Source of the DNA: Stomorhina lunata
Lineage: Eukaryota; Arthropoda; Insecta; Diptera; Rhiniidae
Direction: 5' to 3'
Assembly: GCA_933228675.1 (NCBI GenBank)
Contig: OW121740.1
Location: forward strand, 6,575,442-6,639,441
DNA length: 64,000 nt
How positions within the stretch are numbered: the first letter of the stretch is position 1; every line of letters begins with the position of its first letter. Shown in pieces: positions 12,420 through 26,140 of this stretch. A program made the position numbers and the translations under genes. Under the pieces are notes generated by a model, which did no database searches, had not been told where the DNA came from, and saw only the letters and a list, made by a program, of their open reading frames with translations.

Positions 12420-12930
12420 ATTTTATTGAATACTTTTCAAATTTTTTTCTATAATAAAATTAAATTTCGAAAATTTTTCTATAGAAAATTATTATACCAA
12501 AAATTTCTCTATTAAAAATCAAAAATTTTTCAGTAAAAAAAATGAATATCGGAAAACTATAAAAATAAAGAAATATGTTTGATACCGATTTTTCTATATA
12601 AAGAAATAAGATACCAAAACTTGAATATTCTATAAAAAAAAAAAAAAATAATTTCAATTTTTTTTATAAAAAAAAATAATTTCGGAAATTTGTCTATTAC
12701 AAAATTTTTTTAATAATCGAAATTTGTTCTATAATCGAAAAAAAAATTAATAGAAAAAATTTTTCGTTATAAAAAATTTTAATATCGAAAATTATTCTGT
12801 GGATACAATTTTGATATCACAATTGGTTAAAATTTTTCGGTATAAAAAAATTTTCGATATACAATTTTGATATCAAAATTGGAAAACGAAAATTTTTTTG
12901 TAGACAAATTTTATCGAAACGAAAGTTTTA
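12420..12930. repeat. Highly degenerate ~30 bp array
   Basis: Scattered AAATTTTTCTATA and ATATCGAAAATT blocks with many indels, just beyond the dmtn 3' UTR. Probably an old, decaying array of the same family. Confidence 0.5.
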
Positions 12931-13735
12931 TTTTAATTTTTTTACAAAATCACAATAATTTCGGTTTAAATCGCATGTCGGGAATATGGCCGCTAGTAAT
13001 GGCGATTCCGGGTAACTAGTTTTCGAATTTCATCAAAGTAAGAATTTAATTTGATTCAATTTTATTTGAAACTACTTTAGAACCCTTATAGTTGTGTATT
13101 TCTTAGAAGCAATGTTTTTCCAAAAATTAAAATTAATTGACCAATAATTAACAAAGCTTTTAAAATCCGCCACAATTCTTTTAATTTTGCAAATTTTCTT
13201 CAACATTTGTTAAACAATCATTTTGTTAAAAATAAAAGTGATTCGAACCATCTAAAAGAAACTGATAACTAAAAGTATTTATTTTGCCCAAAAATTCATA
13301 AAAAAAAATACGAAATTTATCATTAAGTCACCAAAAATCTTTGTAAATAAAATACATTTTTCTAAATTATTAAAAAACAAAACAATTTGTATTAATTTCA
13401 ATTATAAAAATTTTAGGTACATTTTAGGTAAAACTATTCACTTTTTGCTCTAAAATAAATCAAAAATAAAAAGGAGATTAATTAACTTTTCTAAATACTA
13501 CAAAAAATTAGTTCAAATTTGAAAAGAGGCGAATTATATTTCCTTATCCCTTCGCGTTACCCAATCGACCAAGTTTTCAGAGGTAAGTTGCAAAGTGAGA
13601 ACTAGCCTAACTGAGCCTCTTGAATATGGAATTCGCGTCTTCTAATGTTGATTTGAATCTCCGGGCATATCCTGGGTCTAGTTGTGATGTCATCCTAGTT
13701 GACGACATATAGGGCACTTCTGTCGCATTTTACTA
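12930..13735. other. Intergenic, no gene seen
   Basis: AT-rich with a less AT-rich island at about 13530-13730 (TTCGCGTTACCCAATCGACC and downstream). No frame in the island is convincing. It may be a fragment of an unrecognised transposon. Confidence 0.4.
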
Positions 13736-15595
13736 ATTTTTATAGAAATATTTTTAATACAAAATATTTCTATAGAAAAATTTTCAATATAAAATTTTTC
13801 TATGAATTTTCGATGTAAAATTTTTCTATAGAAAAGTTTTGATATAAAATGTTTCTTTAGAAAATTTCTCTATAACAAATTTTCGATATCAAATTTTTTT
13901 ATAAAAATATACAATTTTTTTATAGAAAATTTTCGATATAAAATTTTTCTATAGAAAATTTTTGTTATAAAATGTTTCTATAGAAAATTTTTGATATAAC
14001 TAGTTTCTTTAAAAAATTTTCAATACAAAATTTTTTTATAGAAAATTGTTGATATAAAATTTTTCAATAGAAAATTTTCGATATAAAAATTTGACATACA
14101 ATTTTTCTATAGAAAATTTTCGATATAAAATTTTTCTATTGAAAATTTTCGATATAAAATTTTTATAAAGAAAATTTTTGTTATAAAATTTTTTTACAGA
14201 AAATTTTCGATACAAAATTTTTTTACAGAAAATTTTCGATACAAAATTTTTCTACAAAAAATTTTTGATACAAAATTTTTCTATAGAAAAATTTCAATAT
14301 TAAATATTTCTATAAACAATTTTATATAATAAATTTTTCTTTCAAAAATTTCGGATATAAAATTTTTCTTAAAAAAATTTTAATCTAAAATTTTTTTAGA
14401 TAAAATTTTTATAGAAAATTTTCGAAATAAAATTTTTCTATAGAAAATTTTCGATATAAAATTTTTGTATAAACAATTTTCGATATTTAATTTTTCTATA
14501 AAATTTTTTTTGAAGAAAATTTTCGATATAAATTTTTCTTAAAAAAAATTTTGATCTAAAATTTTTTTAGATCTAATTTTTATAGAAAATTTTCCAAATA
14601 AAATTGTTCGATAGAAAATGTTCGATATTAAATTAGTCTATAGAAAATTTTCGAAATAAAGTTTTTCTATAGAAAATTTTCGATATCAAATTTTTGTATG
14701 AAAAATTTTCGATATTTAATTTTTCTATAAATTTTTTTTTTGAAAAAAATTTTCGAAATAATTTTTTTTTGAAGAAAATTTTCGATATAAAATTTTTCTA
14801 TAGAAAATTTTCGATATAAACTTTTCGATATAAAATTTTTCTATAGAAAATTTTCGATATAAAATTTTTCTATATAAAATTTTGAATACTAAATTTTCGA
14901 TATAAAATTCTTCAATAAAAAATTTTCGATATAAAATTTTTCTAAAAAAAAAAAAATAAAATGTAAAATAATTCTAGAAAATTTTTAATATAAAATTTTT
15001 CTATAGAAAATTTTCGATATCAAATTTTTCTATAAAAAAAATTTTCGATAAAAAATTTTTCTGTAAAACAATTTGTATAAAGAAAATTTTTAATATCAAA
15101 TTTTTCTATAGAAAACTTTTGATATCAAATTTTTTATAGAAAAATTTTCAATGGGAAAAAGTATTTCGATACAAAATTTTTGATATAAAATTTTTCTATA
15201 GAAAATTTTCGATATTAAATTTTTTTATAAAAAATATTCAATATAAAATTTTTCTACAGAAAATTTTTGATACAATTTTTTTCAAAGAAAATTTTCTATA
15301 GAAAATTTTCGATATCAAATTTTTTTATAAAAAATTTTCGATATTAAGTTTTTCTATAAAAAATTTTCGATATAAATTTTTTCTATCGAAATTTTCGATA
15401 TAAAATTTTTTTATAAAAAATTTTCGATTATCAATTTTTCTATTAAAAATTTTAGATGCAAAATTTTTCTATAGAAAATTTTTGATATTAAGTTAAAAAA
15501 AAAAAAATTTCGACATAAAATTTTTTTTAGAAAAAATTTTCGATACACAATTTTTTTAGAGAAAATTTTTGGATTTAATTTTTTTGATTTTTTTT
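13735..15595. repeat. ~29-30 bp tandem array, CGATATAAAA type
   Basis: Unit built from TTTTTCTATAGAAAATTTTC followed by GATATAAAA, repeated about 60 times with moderate divergence. Most units carry CGATA, the half-site of the fly insulator protein BEAF-32. Confidence 0.9.
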
Positions 15596-17150
15596 TTATA
15601 TTTCTTACAAAACTTTTTGTAAAGAAAATGTTTCTTTATTACAAATTTTCTTAAGGAAATTTTTAAAACACCCAAATTTCAAACCAACTTTTATATGGCC
15701 TGATAAAAAGATTTTACCAGATTTATTACATTTTAAAGTCATACTTCAAAAATGAATAACCTAAACTTTTGATTATTTAAAAGATTCCAAAATTGATCCA
15801 AAAACCAGCCAATATTAATCCACAATGATTTACAGAAATAACTAAACTTATTACAAAATTTTAATAAAAAACTTAAACTAAAAGCTAAAATCAATCTTGA
15901 AATTATGGGTTTGAGATCATAATGGAATTCAAGTTTAATTCCAGTAAAAAAATCCAGCGTGTGCTTTTAAATATTTATCCTTTTTAATACAGAATGTCAA
16001 TATAGACGCATTAATTAATTCAAGACTGGAATTACACTTAAACTCCATCATGATATTCAGAAAAATTGCTTTAATTAAATTTCTAACTACAAAAAAAAAA
16101 CCTGCAGTTATAAACTCAAATACCACGAATCTAGTTAAATAAATACAAATCTAAAAATATTTACTTAAAACAAATAAAAAACTAGTTTTTCTAAAGAGCT
16201 TTTGATCGATATTTATAACAAAACTAAACCTTTTCACCTATCCTTAACATTTAAATATAGTTAAGAACAAAATGTTTGTTTATGCAAATTAAAAAAAATT
16301 ATTTAAATAGTTTAATTAAGAAAAATCTATTTTTAAAAAGGATTATTTTTAGGAAGATAGAAAGTGATTAAAATTTTTAATAAATAGTTTTAATTATGAA
16401 AAAAGTGAAAATAATTTAAAAAATATTATAATGTATATTAATTATTAAAAATGAACAATTTTGATTTTTAAGTTAAAAAAAGAAATAGTTTTTAAAAGAA
16501 GATATATTTTTTAAAAATCTGATTTATGATTTTATATAAACAACTTATTCTTTATATTTATATTTAAGTAAAAACAAAAAATGTATACTAATTTTTTTAT
16601 TCTCATTTATATTTATGATTAGTAAAGCAAAAAATATTAAGAAAAGAACTAAAAACAAATAATAAATACAACAAATATTAAACAAAAAATATTTAATTCA
16701 AAGATTTTAATTAAATAAAATCTTGATATCTCAAGATAGAAGTAAGTATTTACAAAATAATAACAATTTTTTAAAATTCTTTTACTATTCTATTATTTTT
16801 AACAATTGCTTATTTAAATCAAAAACTTAATCCGCTTAAATTCCTTTAAATACTGTCTGGCTTCTCTTTAATAAAATTGTTCGTAGCACCCTGTTGCATA
16901 TTAGCAACTACAGGGTGTTTCAAATATAACGACAGCCTGAAGTCATGCTGTAGTTTTTGCACCGAACAAATTTGTGTGTTGTTTTGCAAATACAATTTTG
17001 CTTGTTTGAAGTGTTTGATTCATTTCAAGGCCAATAGCCGATGCTTGCTTTTTTAAGGCAACCTCTGTTATTAACAGGCGAATGTTAAAGTTAACTTAAT
17101 GAAAAAAATAAAAATCGAATAACTTAAATTTTAACAAAGAAATTTTTCAA
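15595..17150. other. Intergenic AT-rich spacer
   Basis: No array and no supported gene. A short hairpin CACCCTGTTGC...ACAGGGTG occurs at 16888-16918 in a small island of mixed composition (16850-17050). The - strand frame at 15935-16126 shows no family resemblance and is left out. Confidence 0.4.
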
Positions 17151-18735
17151 AAATAACAAATTTTAGTAAAATTCTTATAAAAGAAAGAAATTTTTGTGAA
17201 ATTTCTATCAAAAAAAAAAAGACATTTTTGAAATATTTGCTAAAAAAAATAAGAAATTTTTTAAAAATTGCCTATAAAAAGAAGAAATTTTTGAAAAACT
17301 TCCTATAAAAAAATTTAATTTCGTATAAAAATTAGAAATTTTTGAAAAATTTCCTAAAAAAATAAGCAATTTTTAAAAATTTCCTAAAAAATAAGAAATT
17401 TTTGAAAAATTACCTAAAAAAACAAGAAATTTTTGAAAAATTTCCTATAAAAATAAGAAATTTTTGAAAAATTTCATATAAAAATAGGAAATTTTTGAAA
17501 ATTTTCCTATAAAAATAAGAAATTTTTGAAAAATTTCATATAAAAATAGGAAAATTTTGAAAATTTTCCTATATAAAGAAGAAATGTTTGAAAAATTTCC
17601 TATAAAAATAAGAAATTTTTGAAAAATTTCCTATAAAAATAAGAAATTTTTGAAAAATTTCATATAAAAATAGGAAATTTTTGAAAATTTTCCTATAAAA
17701 ATAAGACATTTTTGAAAAATTTCATATAAAAATAGGAAAATTTTGAAAATTTTCCTATATAAATAAGAAATGTTTGAAAAATTTCCTATAAAAATAAGAA
17801 ATTTTTGAAAAATTTCCTATAAAAATAAGAAATTTTTGAAAAATTTCCTATAAAAATAAGAAATATTTGAAAATTTTCCTATAAAAATAAGAAATTTTTG
17901 AAAAATTTCCTAAAAAAACAAGAAATTTTTAAAAAATTTCCTAAAAAAATAAGAAATGTTTGAAAAATTTCCTATAAAAATAAGAAATATTTGAAAATTT
18001 TCCTATAAAAATAAGTCATTTTTGAAAAATTTCCTATAAAAATAATAAATTTTTGAAGAATTTCCTATAAAAATAATACATTTTTGAAGAATTTCCTATA
18101 AAAATTATAAATTTTTGAAGAATTTTCTATAAAAATAATAATTTTTTGAAAAATTTCCTATAAAAATAGTAAATTTTTGAAAAATTTCCTATAACAATAA
18201 TAAATGTTTAAAAAATATCCTATAAAAATAAGAAATTTTTTAAAAATTTCCTATAAAAATAGGAAATTAAAAAAAAAATTCCTATAAAAATAAGAAATAT
18301 TTGTAAAATTTCCTACAAAAATAAGAAATTTTTGAAAAATTTCCTATAAAAATAAGAAATTTTTGAAAAATTTCCTATACAAATAAGAAATTTTTGAAAA
18401 ATTTCCTATAAAAATAAGAAAATTTTGAAAAATTTCCTATAAAAATAAGAAATTTTTGAAAAATAAGAAATTTTAAAAAAAATTTCCTATAAAAATAAGA
18501 AATTTTTGACAAATTTCCTATAAAAATAAGAAATTTTTGACAAATTTCCTATAAAAATAAGAAATTTTTGACAAATTTCCTATAAAAATAAGAAATTTTT
18601 GAAAAATTTTCTATAAAAATAAGAAATTTTTGAAAAATTTCCTATAAAAATAGGAAATTTTTGAAAAATTTCCTATAAAAATAATAAATGTTTGAAAAAT
18701 TTGCTATAAAAATAAGAAATTTTTGAAAAATGTCC
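17150..18735. repeat. 31 bp tandem array, CCTATAAAAATAAG orientation
   Basis: About 50 units of CCTATAAAAATAAG followed by AAATTTTTGAAAAATTT. Units are moderately homogeneous. The reverse-complement orientation appears from 19806 on. Confidence 0.95.
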
Positions 18736-19806
18736 TTGAAATTTTATTACGCAGTAAAAATTCTGGCAATTAAACACAATTTTGTTTTTATATATTTTGA
18801 GAAAATTTTATTTGTATGGATTTTTATATATAATTTCTGTTTTTTTTTATTTATTTATGCGTTTTTTAAACATTGTACATCAAACTAAGCTGGATTTTAT
18901 TTGTTATAAGTTTTTTATATATATAATTTCTATTAAGCAGCTCTAAGTATTTTTAAATATATTTTTTTCATTTTCAATTTTTATATAAATTTTTGGTTTC
19001 TTTTTTTAAATATTTTTTTTTTATTTTTATATATTTTTAAGAGTTTTTATTATTTGTTTTGATTTAAATTTTTGTTTTTACAATTAAATGCTTTAAATAT
19101 TTTTTCACTACTTTTTTTTATTATACATACACACTTTTTGGTTGTTAAATGTTTTGTATTATTTATAATAAGAATTTTGTTTATTGGTTGTGTTTTTTTT
19201 TTCGAAATTTACATTTATATTTATATATAATAATTTCGAATAGAACGTTTTCGCTACTGAGCTTTCAGAGCATATAACCTAAGCCCGAATCGACTTTATA
19301 AACATTAAAAAAATGTTTTTGTGTTTAATTCATAACGTCATTTTTTAGAACTTTGCAGATTAATTTTTAATACATAATTAATGTATTAATGCATTGAAAA
19401 TGTATATAAATTTCGAAAAAAAAACACACCCCTTGTTTTAAATGCAATATCAAGAAAATAAACTGAAATTAATATAAAATAAGAAGAAAATATGTAATAA
19501 ATTTAAAAAATATAAAAACTTACTAATTATATTTCTTTTTTCGTACGATAACAAAACTACCCAAACCAGTCCGAAGTTACCCTAAACTCATCCAACAGTG
19601 TTCTCGTCTGCAATACTGGTTTAAGGGAGTTTGGTTATTTGAGAGAGTAATTTCTTAGTTACTCTTAATTGCCCGAACTTACCCAAAAAATAAAGAAACA
19701 GGTCTTATGCAAATTTCCCAAATTTGACATTTTTCATGTATATACGAGTCCATGTCCATTTGAATTTTAAATTTAACTCTTTCTTTCTAATTCCATTACT
19801 GTTGTA
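18735..19806. other. Spacer between inverted satellite arrays
   Basis: About 1.07 kb of T-rich DNA without a recognisable gene. A small more complex segment at 19240-19300 and 19560-19700 (CCCAAACCAGTCCGAAGTTA) shows no convincing frame. Confidence 0.45.
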
Positions 19807-22700
19807 AATTTTTAAAAATTTCTTATTTTTATAGGAAATTTTTCAAAAATTTCCTTTAAAAATAGGAAATTTTTGAAAAATTTCCTATTTTTAGAGGAAA
19901 TTTTTCAAAAATTTCCTATTTTTATAGGAAATTTTTCAAAAATTTCCTATTTTTATAGGAAATTTTTTAAAAATTTCCTATTTTTATAGGAAATTTTTTA
20001 AAAATTTCCTATTTTTATAGGAAATTTTTCAAAAATTTCCTATTTTTATAGGAAATTTTTCAAAAATTTCCTATTTTTATAGGAAATTTTTCAAAAATTT
20101 CCTATTTTTATAGGAAATTTTTCAAAAATTTCCTATTTTTATAGGAAATTTTTCAAAAATTTCCTATTTTTATAGGAAATTTTTCAAAAATTTCCTATTT
20201 TTATAGGAAATTTTTCAAAAATTTCCTATTTTTATAGGAAATTTTTCAAAAATTTCCTATTTTTATAGGAAATTTTTCAAAAATTTCCTATTTTTATAGG
20301 AAATTTTTCAAAAATTTCCTATTTTTATAGGAAATTTTTCAAAAATTTCCTATTTTTATAGGAAATTTTTCAAAAATTTCCTATTTTTATAGGAAATTTT
20401 TCAAAAATTTCCTATTTTTATAGGAAATTTTTCAAAAATTTCCTATTTTTATAGGAAATTTTTCAAAAATTTTTCAAAAATTTCCTATTTTTATAGGAAA
20501 TTTTTCAAAAATTTCCTATTTTTATAGGAAATTTTTCAAAAATTTCCTATTTTTATAGGAAATTTTTCAAAAATTTCCTATTTTTATAGGAAATTTTTCA
20601 AAAATTTCCTATTTTTATAGGAAATTTTTCAAAAATTTCCTATTTTTATAGGAAATTTTTCAAAAATTTCCTATTTTTATAGGAAATTTTTCAAAAATTT
20701 TCCTATTTTTATAGGAAATTTTTCAAAAATTTCCTATTTTTATAGGAAATTTTTCAAAAATTTCCTATTTTTATAGGAAATTTTTCAAAAATTTCCTATT
20801 TTTATAGGAAATTTTTCAAAAATTTCCTATTTTTATAGGAAATTTTTCAAAAATTTCCTATTTTTATAGGAAATTTTTCAAAAATTTCCTATTTTTATAG
20901 GAAATTTTTCAAAAATTTCCTATTTTTATAGGAAATTTTTCAAAAATTTCCTATTTTTATAGGAAATTTTTCAAAAATTTCCTATTTTTATAGGAAATTT
21001 TTCAAAAATTTCCTATTTTTATAGGAAATTTTTCAAAAATTTCCTATTTTTATAGGAAATTTTTCAAAAATTTCCTATTTTTATAGGAAATTTTTCAAAA
21101 ATTTCCTATTTTTATAGGAAACTTTTCAAAAATTTCCTATTTTTATAGGAAACTTTTTAAAAATTTCCTATTTTTATAGGAAATTTTTCAAAAATTTCCT
21201 ATTTTTATAGGAAATTTTTCAAAAATTTCCTATTTTTATAGGAAATTTTTCAAAAATTTCCTATTTTTATAGGAAATTTTTCAAAAATTTCCTATTTTTA
21301 TAGGAAACTTTTCAAAAATTTCCTATTTTTATAGGAAATTTTTCAAAAATTTCCTATTTTTATAGGAAATTTTTCAAAAATTTCCTATTTTTATAGGAAA
21401 TTTTTCAAAAATTTCCTATTTTTATAGGAAATTTTTCAAAAATTTCCTATTTTTATAGGAAATTTTTCAAAAATTTCCTATTTTTATAGGAAATTTTTCA
21501 AAAATTTCCTATTTTTATAGGAAATTTTTCAAAAATTTCCTATTTTTATTGGAAATTTTTCAAAAATTTCCTATTTTTATAGGAAATTTTTCAAAATTTT
21601 CCTATTTTTATAGGAAATTTTTCAAAAATTTCCTATTTTTATAGGAAATTTTTCAAAAATTTCCTATTTTTATAGGAAATTTTTCAAAAATTTCCTATTT
21701 TTATAGGAAATTTTTCAAAAATTTCCTATTTTTATAGGAAATTTTTCAAAAATTTCCTATTTTTATAGGAAATTTTTCAAAAATTTCCTATTTTTATAGG
21801 AAATTTTTCAAAAATTTCCTATTTTTATAGGAAATTTTTCAAAAATTTCCTATTTTTATAGGAAATTTTTCAAAAATTTCCTATTTTTATAGGAAATTTT
21901 TCAAAAATTTCCTATTTTTATAGGAAATTTTTCAAAAATTTCCTATTTTTATAGGAAATTTTTCAAAAATTTCCTATTTTTATAGGAAATTTTTTAAAAA
22001 TTTCCTATTTTTATAGGAAATTTTTCAAAAATTTCCTATTTTTATAGGAAATTTTTCAAAAATTTCCTATTTTTATAGGAAATTTTTCAAAAATTTCCTA
22101 TTTTTATAGGAAATTTTTCAAAAATTTCCTATTTTTATAGGAAATTTTTCAAAAATTTCCTATTTTTATAGGAAATTTTTCAAAAATTTCCTATTTTTAT
22201 AGGAAATTTTTCAAAAATTTCCTATTTTTATAGGAAATTTTTCAAAAATTTCCTATTTTTATAGGAAATTTTTCAAAAATTTCCTATTTTTATAGGAAAT
22301 TTTTCAAAAATTTCCTATTTTTATAGGAAATTTTTCAAAAATTTCCTATTTTTATAGGAAATTTTTCAAAAATTTCCTATTTTTATAGGAAATTTTTCAA
22401 AAATTTCCTATTTTTATAGGAAATTTTTAAAAAATTTCCTATTTTTATAGGAAATTTTTCAAAAATTTTCTATTTTTAAAGGAAATTTTTCAAAAATTTC
22501 CTATTTTTATAGGAAATTTTTCAAAAAATTCCTATTTTTATAGGAAATTTTTGAAAAATTTCCTACTTTGATAGGAAATTTTTCAAAAATTCTTTATTTT
22601 TATAGGAAATATTTGAAATTTTTTTTATTTTTATAGGAAATTTAATTTTTCAAAAATTTCTTATTTTTGTATGAAATTTTTCAAAAATTTCTTATTTTAA
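19806..22700. repeat. Homogeneous 31 bp satellite array, ~93 units
   Basis: About 2.9 kb of near-identical 31 bp units made of CCTATTTTTATAGG and AAATTTTTCAAAAATTT. Each block is close to dyad-symmetric. From about 19870 to 22440 almost every unit is identical, with rare changes such as a CTTTTC variant near 21121 and a partial duplication near 20463; units at both edges are diverged. This is the pattern of recent expansion by unequal exchange. There are no spacers, so it is not a CRISPR array. Confidence 0.98.
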
Positions 22701-24240
22701 AATAAAAGTTAAATATAAATGTGGTAGAACGAAATTAATTTTTTTTATAAAAAAAAGTTTTTCATGGAAAATGTTTCGAAATTTAATGCCGTTGGTTCTT
22801 GCCTATGTTTTTTTTTCAAAAATAAAAATAAACCACAAATAATTTATTTCCTTGTGTATTTTTGTTTTTAATAAAATTGTAAAACTTTTTACTTGGTTTT
22901 AACAAATATTCTTAAAATAAATATTTAATAAAAATAAAGTTAAAAAATAAAAAAACTATAATATAATAGAAAAATAATTAAATAATAAATTCATAAAATA
23001 GTTTGTAAAATGTTTAAATAAAATTAAAACCCAATAGAGAATTTCAAAGTAATATTGATGTACATTTTTCTGATAGAGCCATGAAGACTTATTTTAGAAC
23101 TGCTGACAATGATATTATTTTCAACATTTCATTCCGAGTTTAATCAACTAAAACAGAATAATTTAATTGTCATTAAACTAATAACAATTAAAAAGTTTGT
23201 GTTACAAGATCTGTCAGATATTTCTACATTTATAGTAATTTTTTTTACTTATAATATAAATTAATTTAAAATTATATTTAATTAATCCAAAATCGTCGTT
23301 TATATGAGCAAATGCTCACACTGTCATACATTTACAAATGGAAAATCAATTACTCATTTTACAAATAATTTACCAATTTTGAGTTCACACTACGAGTCTC
23401 TAAAATTTGTACTTGACTTCTTTAAAGCAAATTTCAAATTTTATTTGTAATATACAATTTTTTTAAAACTAAATTTTGTATTTAAATTTTTAAAAATTTT
23501 ACTATTCAAAATATGACAAATCACAGCCAAATGTTTGCCAGTGTAAACACTCAGTGATATCCGATCATATTCAAAAAATCTCTTTTGTTCATATAAAGGA
23601 CGAATTAATGGTTCCTTAGTTATTGTTTTGTCCTCTATTTAACTTAGATCCTCTTAGAACAATTTTGTTTTTGTCTATAACCTTAAACTTAAAAATTTAT
23701 ATATAATAATTTAATATTTAGGACTTTTAAATATAATTTTTAATTTATAGTTTCATTAAAATAATTTAAGTAATACAATTTATATTGGGATAACACTAGA
23801 TTGAAGACTAAGTATGTTTTTAATTTTTGTTTCAATTACAAAGTTCAGGGTGAAAAGTTTTCTAAGAAATGGGTGAAATTTTATTGGAAATTGTACTTAA
23901 GTGAATTGAAATCGAATTTTTCTATGTTTTGGATAATCTAAAAAGCATTTGCCGATTTTTGCCAATAGATGGTATTAGTGATTCTGCTGTGGTAACAACT
24001 TATCAGTCAGTACTAAAATTAAGAGCGTTTGAAAGCTGTTATGTGACGCTACATTTTTTTTTTGGTTGATAGTTTGAAAATTTGTAAAATAAGAAAAGTC
24101 AATAATGCATCAAAGTTCAAAGAATTATACGGAAAATAACGCACTGTGTGTTATTGTTCTGAACGTTCTCGTGGTCAAAATTTGGTTCTAAAAGCTTTTC
24201 CGCTTTCTCTCCAAAAAAAAAAAAAACAACCAAATTTTGG
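22700..24240. other. Intergenic AT-rich DNA, no gene seen
   Basis: No array, no transposon I recognise and no frame with family resemblance. The segment 23030-23620 is a little more complex but has stops in all frames. Confidence 0.45.
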
Positions 24241-24244
24241 ACAT

Positions 24245-24325
24245 GATTATGGCGTACTACCAGAAGCCGAAGAATTTTTGTAATTCTCGTATATACAAGT
24301 ACCACGATCATTAATGAAACAATAA
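24245..24325. repeat. Conserved 5' body of array-bearing element (short copy)
   Basis: Contains CCAGAAGCCGAAGAATTTTT and CACGATCATTAATGAAAC, matching the DNA before the arrays at 4310 and 9045, but about 200 bp of the body is missing. Confidence 0.7.
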
Positions 24326-25610
24326 AAATTTTTGATAAAAAAAAATTTTCTATAGAAAAAAAATGTTTGATAAAAAAATTTTCTATAGAAAAAAAAATGT
24401 TTAATAAAAAAATTTTCTATAGAAAAAATTTTGATAAAAAAATTTTCTTTGGAAAAATTTTTGATAAAAAAATTTTCTATAGAAAAATTTTTAACAAACA
24501 AATTTTCTATGGAAAAATTTTTGATAAAAACAATTTCATAAAGAAATTTTTGATAAAAACAATTTCATAAAAAAAATTTCTACAGAAAAATTTTTGAAAA
24601 ATTTATCAAAAATTTCTTTAGAAAAAATTTTTTTTTTTTAAGAAATTTTTGGTAAAAATTTTTGATAAAAAAATTTTTTATAGAAAAATTTTTAATAAAA
24701 AAAATTTTGTATAAAAAATTTTTCTATAGAAAAATTTTTGATAAAAAAAATTTCTATAGAAAAAATTTTATTAAAAAATTTTCTATGAAAAATTTTTAAT
24801 AATAAAATTTTCTATTGAAAAATTTTTGATGAAAAAATTTTCTATAAAAAAATCTTTGATAAAAAAATTTTCTGAAAAAATATAGAAAAATTTTTGATAA
24901 AAAAATTTTCTATAGAAAAACTTTTAATGGAAAAATTTTCTATAGAAAAATTTTTAATGGAAAAATTTTTGGTAAAAAAAATTTGATATTTTTGTTTTTT
25001 TTTTTTCTATAGAAACATTTTTGAAAATAAAAAATTTCTATAGAAAAATTTTTGATAACATTTTATTAAAAAATTTTCCACAAAAAATTTTTGATAAAAA
25101 AGAAAGATTTTTAATAAAAAAATTTTCTATAGAAAGATTTTTGATAAAAAAATTTTCTATAGAAAGATTTTTGATAAAAAAATTTTCTATAGAAAGATTT
25201 TTAATAAAAAAATTTTATCAAAAATTTCCATAGAAAAATTTTTGATAAAAAAATTTCCTATAAAAATTTTTGATAAAAAAATTTCCTATAAAAAATTTTG
25301 ATAAAAAAATTTCCTATAAAAAATTTTGATAAAAAAATTTTTGATAAAAAAATTTTCCATAGAAAAATTTTTATTAAAAAAATTTTCTATAGAAAAATTT
25401 TTGATAAAAAAATTTTCTATAAAAAATTTTGATAAAAAAAATTTGTATAAAAAAAATTTGTATAAAAAAAAAAATTTGATAAAAAAATTTTCTCTAAAAA
25501 AATTTTTTTATAACAAAATTTTCTTTAAAAAAAATTTTTAATAAAAATTTCTATAGAAAAATTTTTGATAAAAAAATTTTCTATAGAAAAATTGTTGATA
25601 AAAATATTTA
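24320..25610. repeat. ~30 bp tandem array, CTATAG type
   Basis: About 42 units of TTTTTGATAAAAAAA with TTTTCTATAGAAAAA. Near 25610-25640 it ends in ATGGAGTAGAAAACTTTTTC, matching the flank after the array ending at 1475. Pseudo-ORFs on both strands are repeat artefacts. Confidence 0.9.
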
Positions 25611-25654
25611 AAAAAATGGAGTAGAAAACTTTTTCTTTTTAAAACATGAAATTA

Positions 25655-25785
25655 GCTTTCTTCTGACAACAACTGACCAGATTAGACCAATTAGAAATAA
25701 TTGGTCAATGGAAATGGTTTGAACACGACAACACTAGGCCATACTCATTTTTGATGACACGACAAAAGTTGTCAGAGCTTTTTTT
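25655..25785. mobile_element. Possible small inverted-repeat element
   Basis: TCTGACAAC near 25658 and its complement GTTGTCAGA near 25770 bracket about 120 bp. The arms are short (9-11 bp), so this may be coincidence. Confidence 0.3.
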
Positions 25786-26140
25786 GAGAAGTTTTGATGC
25801 ATCAACGGTATAGTTTTGAAGTTATATGATGTTTTATAACTCTAATAAAAAAAAAAAAAAAAAATTTTCCGATTTACAATTTATAATATTTGAAAACAAA
25901 AAATTGACAAAAATGTCTCTTCAGATTCCTTTCCGTTTGACATAGTTGCAACCATTAGTATAATGTTTTAAGATTTTCTTAAAATTCACTTTCATATTCC
26001 CAATTTCTTAGAAAACTTTTGAAAATTATTTACTTTTTTGGTATTTCTTTAATTTTTCTTGTTAATTATAAACTAATTTTCTAAATAATGTCTGTATTTT
26101 AAATTTTAACTAATAACCATTTAAATGATTATACAATATC

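Noticed and set aside
19806..22700. CRISPR-like regular repeat array
   Set aside because: The 31 bp units are contiguous with no unique spacers, and the context is an animal genome.
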